Origin: an uncultured Flavobacteriales bacterium
Lineage (GTDB): Bacteria; Bacteroidota; Bacteroidia; Flavobacteriales; UBA7430
Length of the DNA: 15,551 nucleotides
Direction: 5' to 3'
Assembly: GCA_913041775.1 (NCBI GenBank)
Contig: CAJWJW010000011.1
Location: 1 to 15,551, forward strand
Shown: piece by piece, positions 14,945 through 15,551 of the stretch
Position numbering within the stretch: the first letter of the stretch is position 1
How the letters are laid out: every line of letters starts with the position of its first letter
Made by a program: the position numbers and the translations under genes
The notes under the pieces: model-generated
Told to the model about the DNA's origin: nothing
What the model saw: only the letters and a program-made list of their open reading frames with translations
Database searches by the model: none

Positions 14945-15551
14945 ATGTCTGAGGAGAAAGCTAAAAAAACTAAGGATGTAGCAGTAGCTGCACCTGTGGT
15001 TGAAACAGCATTAGCTGAAACAGTAGTTGCTGAAACAGTAGTTGAAGCAGTAGTAGTTGAAGCAATAGTTGAAACAGTAGTTGAAACAGTAGTTGAAGCA
15101 ATAGTTGAAACAGTAGTTGCTGAAACAAAAGATTTTGACTGGGAATCCTACGCCGAAGGTGGTCTTGCGCTTTACTCTAAAGAAGAGTATAAGTCGTACG
15201 AGACTATGTACGAGGCTACGTTACCAGAAGAAACACAAGCTGGAGTTATCGACGGTAAAGTTTTAAACTTAACCGACCGCGAAGCAATTATCACGATCGG
15301 TGGTAAGTCTGAAGGTGTGATCTCTTTAAACGAATTCCGTTACAACCCTGAATTATCAGTAGGTGACACGGTTGAAGTTTTAATTGACCAACAAGAAGAT
15401 AAAACTGGACAATTAGTATTGTCTCACCGAAAGGCACGTTCTATTCGTTCATGGGATAGAGTTAATGCTGCTCATGATAATGAAGAAATCGTTAACGGTT
15501 TTGTGAAATGTCGTACTAAAGGTGGTATGATCGTAGATGTATTTGGAATTG
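14945..15551 (+). CDS. rpsA: 30S ribosomal protein S1, N-terminal part
   Basis: The frame is open from the ATG at 14945 to the window edge, giving 202 residues and one further base; the rest lies outside. S1 binds mRNA on the small ribosomal subunit through repeated S1 (OB-fold) domains. After a basic start (MSEEKAKKTKD), residues 12-61 are a low-complexity stretch made of VVETVVEA-like units. Then FDWESYAEGG and YEATLPEET precede the first S1 domain at about 98-163 (GVIDGKVLNLTDREAIITIG, SEGVISLNEF). A second domain starts near 184 with IVNGFVKCRTKGGMIVDV. The start is fixed by the frame and the conserved position of DWE. The gene is divergent from ispH across 203 bases. Confidence 0.96.
   Translation, partial: MSEEKAKKTKDVAVAAPVVETALAETVVAETVVEAVVVEAIVETVVETVVEAIVETVVAETKDFDWESYAEGGLALYSKEEYKSYETMYEATLPEETQAGVIDGKVLNLTDREAIITIGGKSEGVISLNEFRYNPELSVGDTVEVLIDQQEDKTGQLVLSHRKARSIRSWDRVNAAHDNEEIVNGFVKCRTKGGMIVDVFGI
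14999..15126 (+). repeat. In-frame tandem repeats in the rpsA N-terminal region
   Basis: Imperfect 12-base units such as GTTGAAACAGTA and GTTGAAGCAATA follow one another, encoding VETV, VEAV and VEAI. A longer block, GTTGAAGCAATAGTTG, is repeated 36 bases apart (from 15056 and from 15092). All units are multiples of three, so gain or loss of copies would keep the frame. Confidence 0.85.

Overview
The window is a compact, AT-rich stretch of a Bacteroidota chromosome, most likely from the order Flavobacteriales. Four things point there: S46-family dipeptidyl peptidase, the gene run dnaA / low-molecular-weight phosphatase / short RsmI-like methyltransferase, a 5'-nucleotidase split into two polypeptides, and promoter-like TAnnTTTG elements combined with an almost complete lack of Shine-Dalgarno sequences. 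Genus cannot be read from the sequence. I see no tRNA, rRNA, CRISPR array, insertion sequence or recombinase.

Layout. 1-96: tail of a membrane protein (possibly phosphatidylserine synthase), then holA (DNA polymerase III delta) on the plus strand. 1130-1903: AMP nucleosidase (minus), convergent with holA and overlapping it by 4 bases. 1956-2402: a small orphan PD-(D/E)XK nuclease-like protein (plus), abutting stop-to-stop a minus-strand block. 2403-5055 (minus): dnaA, a perfect hairpin terminator, low-molecular-weight phosphatase, RsmI-like methyltransferase. 5222-6827 (minus): a secreted 5'-nucleotidase encoded as two overlapping genes, a lipoprotein C-terminal domain followed by a Tat-exported metallophosphatase. 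6917-9443 (plus): an acyl-CoA thioesterase and an S46 peptidase whose key residue predicts Asp/Glu-specific DPP11. 9482-10122 (plus): a DUF1566-like lipoprotein gene broken at a ten-C tract and by two later stops. 10222-12438 (minus): monomeric NADP isocitrate dehydrogenase. 12675-14741 (minus): ispH and plsC as an operon ending in a perfect 42-bp palindrome. 14945 to the end (plus): the start of rpsA (ribosomal protein S1), with a repetitive Val/Glu/Thr/Ala-rich N-terminus.

Function. Most of the content is housekeeping: replication (holA, dnaA), nucleotide salvage (amn, split nucleotidase), isoprenoid and phospholipid synthesis (ispH, plsC), central carbon and NADPH metabolism (icd), and translation (rpsA, RsmI-like). 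The peptidase and the nucleotidase pair suit an organism that feeds on external peptides and nucleotides. I found no convincing undescribed multi-gene system. The points most worth a second look are the poly-C pseudogene, the dnaA terminator placed directly against the next start codon, the split nucleotidase, the orphan nuclease-fold gene beside holA, and the rpsA leader and N-terminal repeats.

Start codons. For six genes (phosphatase, methyltransferase, dnaA, metallophosphatase, peptidase, and by inspection rpsA) I chose the ATG that fits the family, rejecting longer readings that begin at TTG or at a less suitable ATG.
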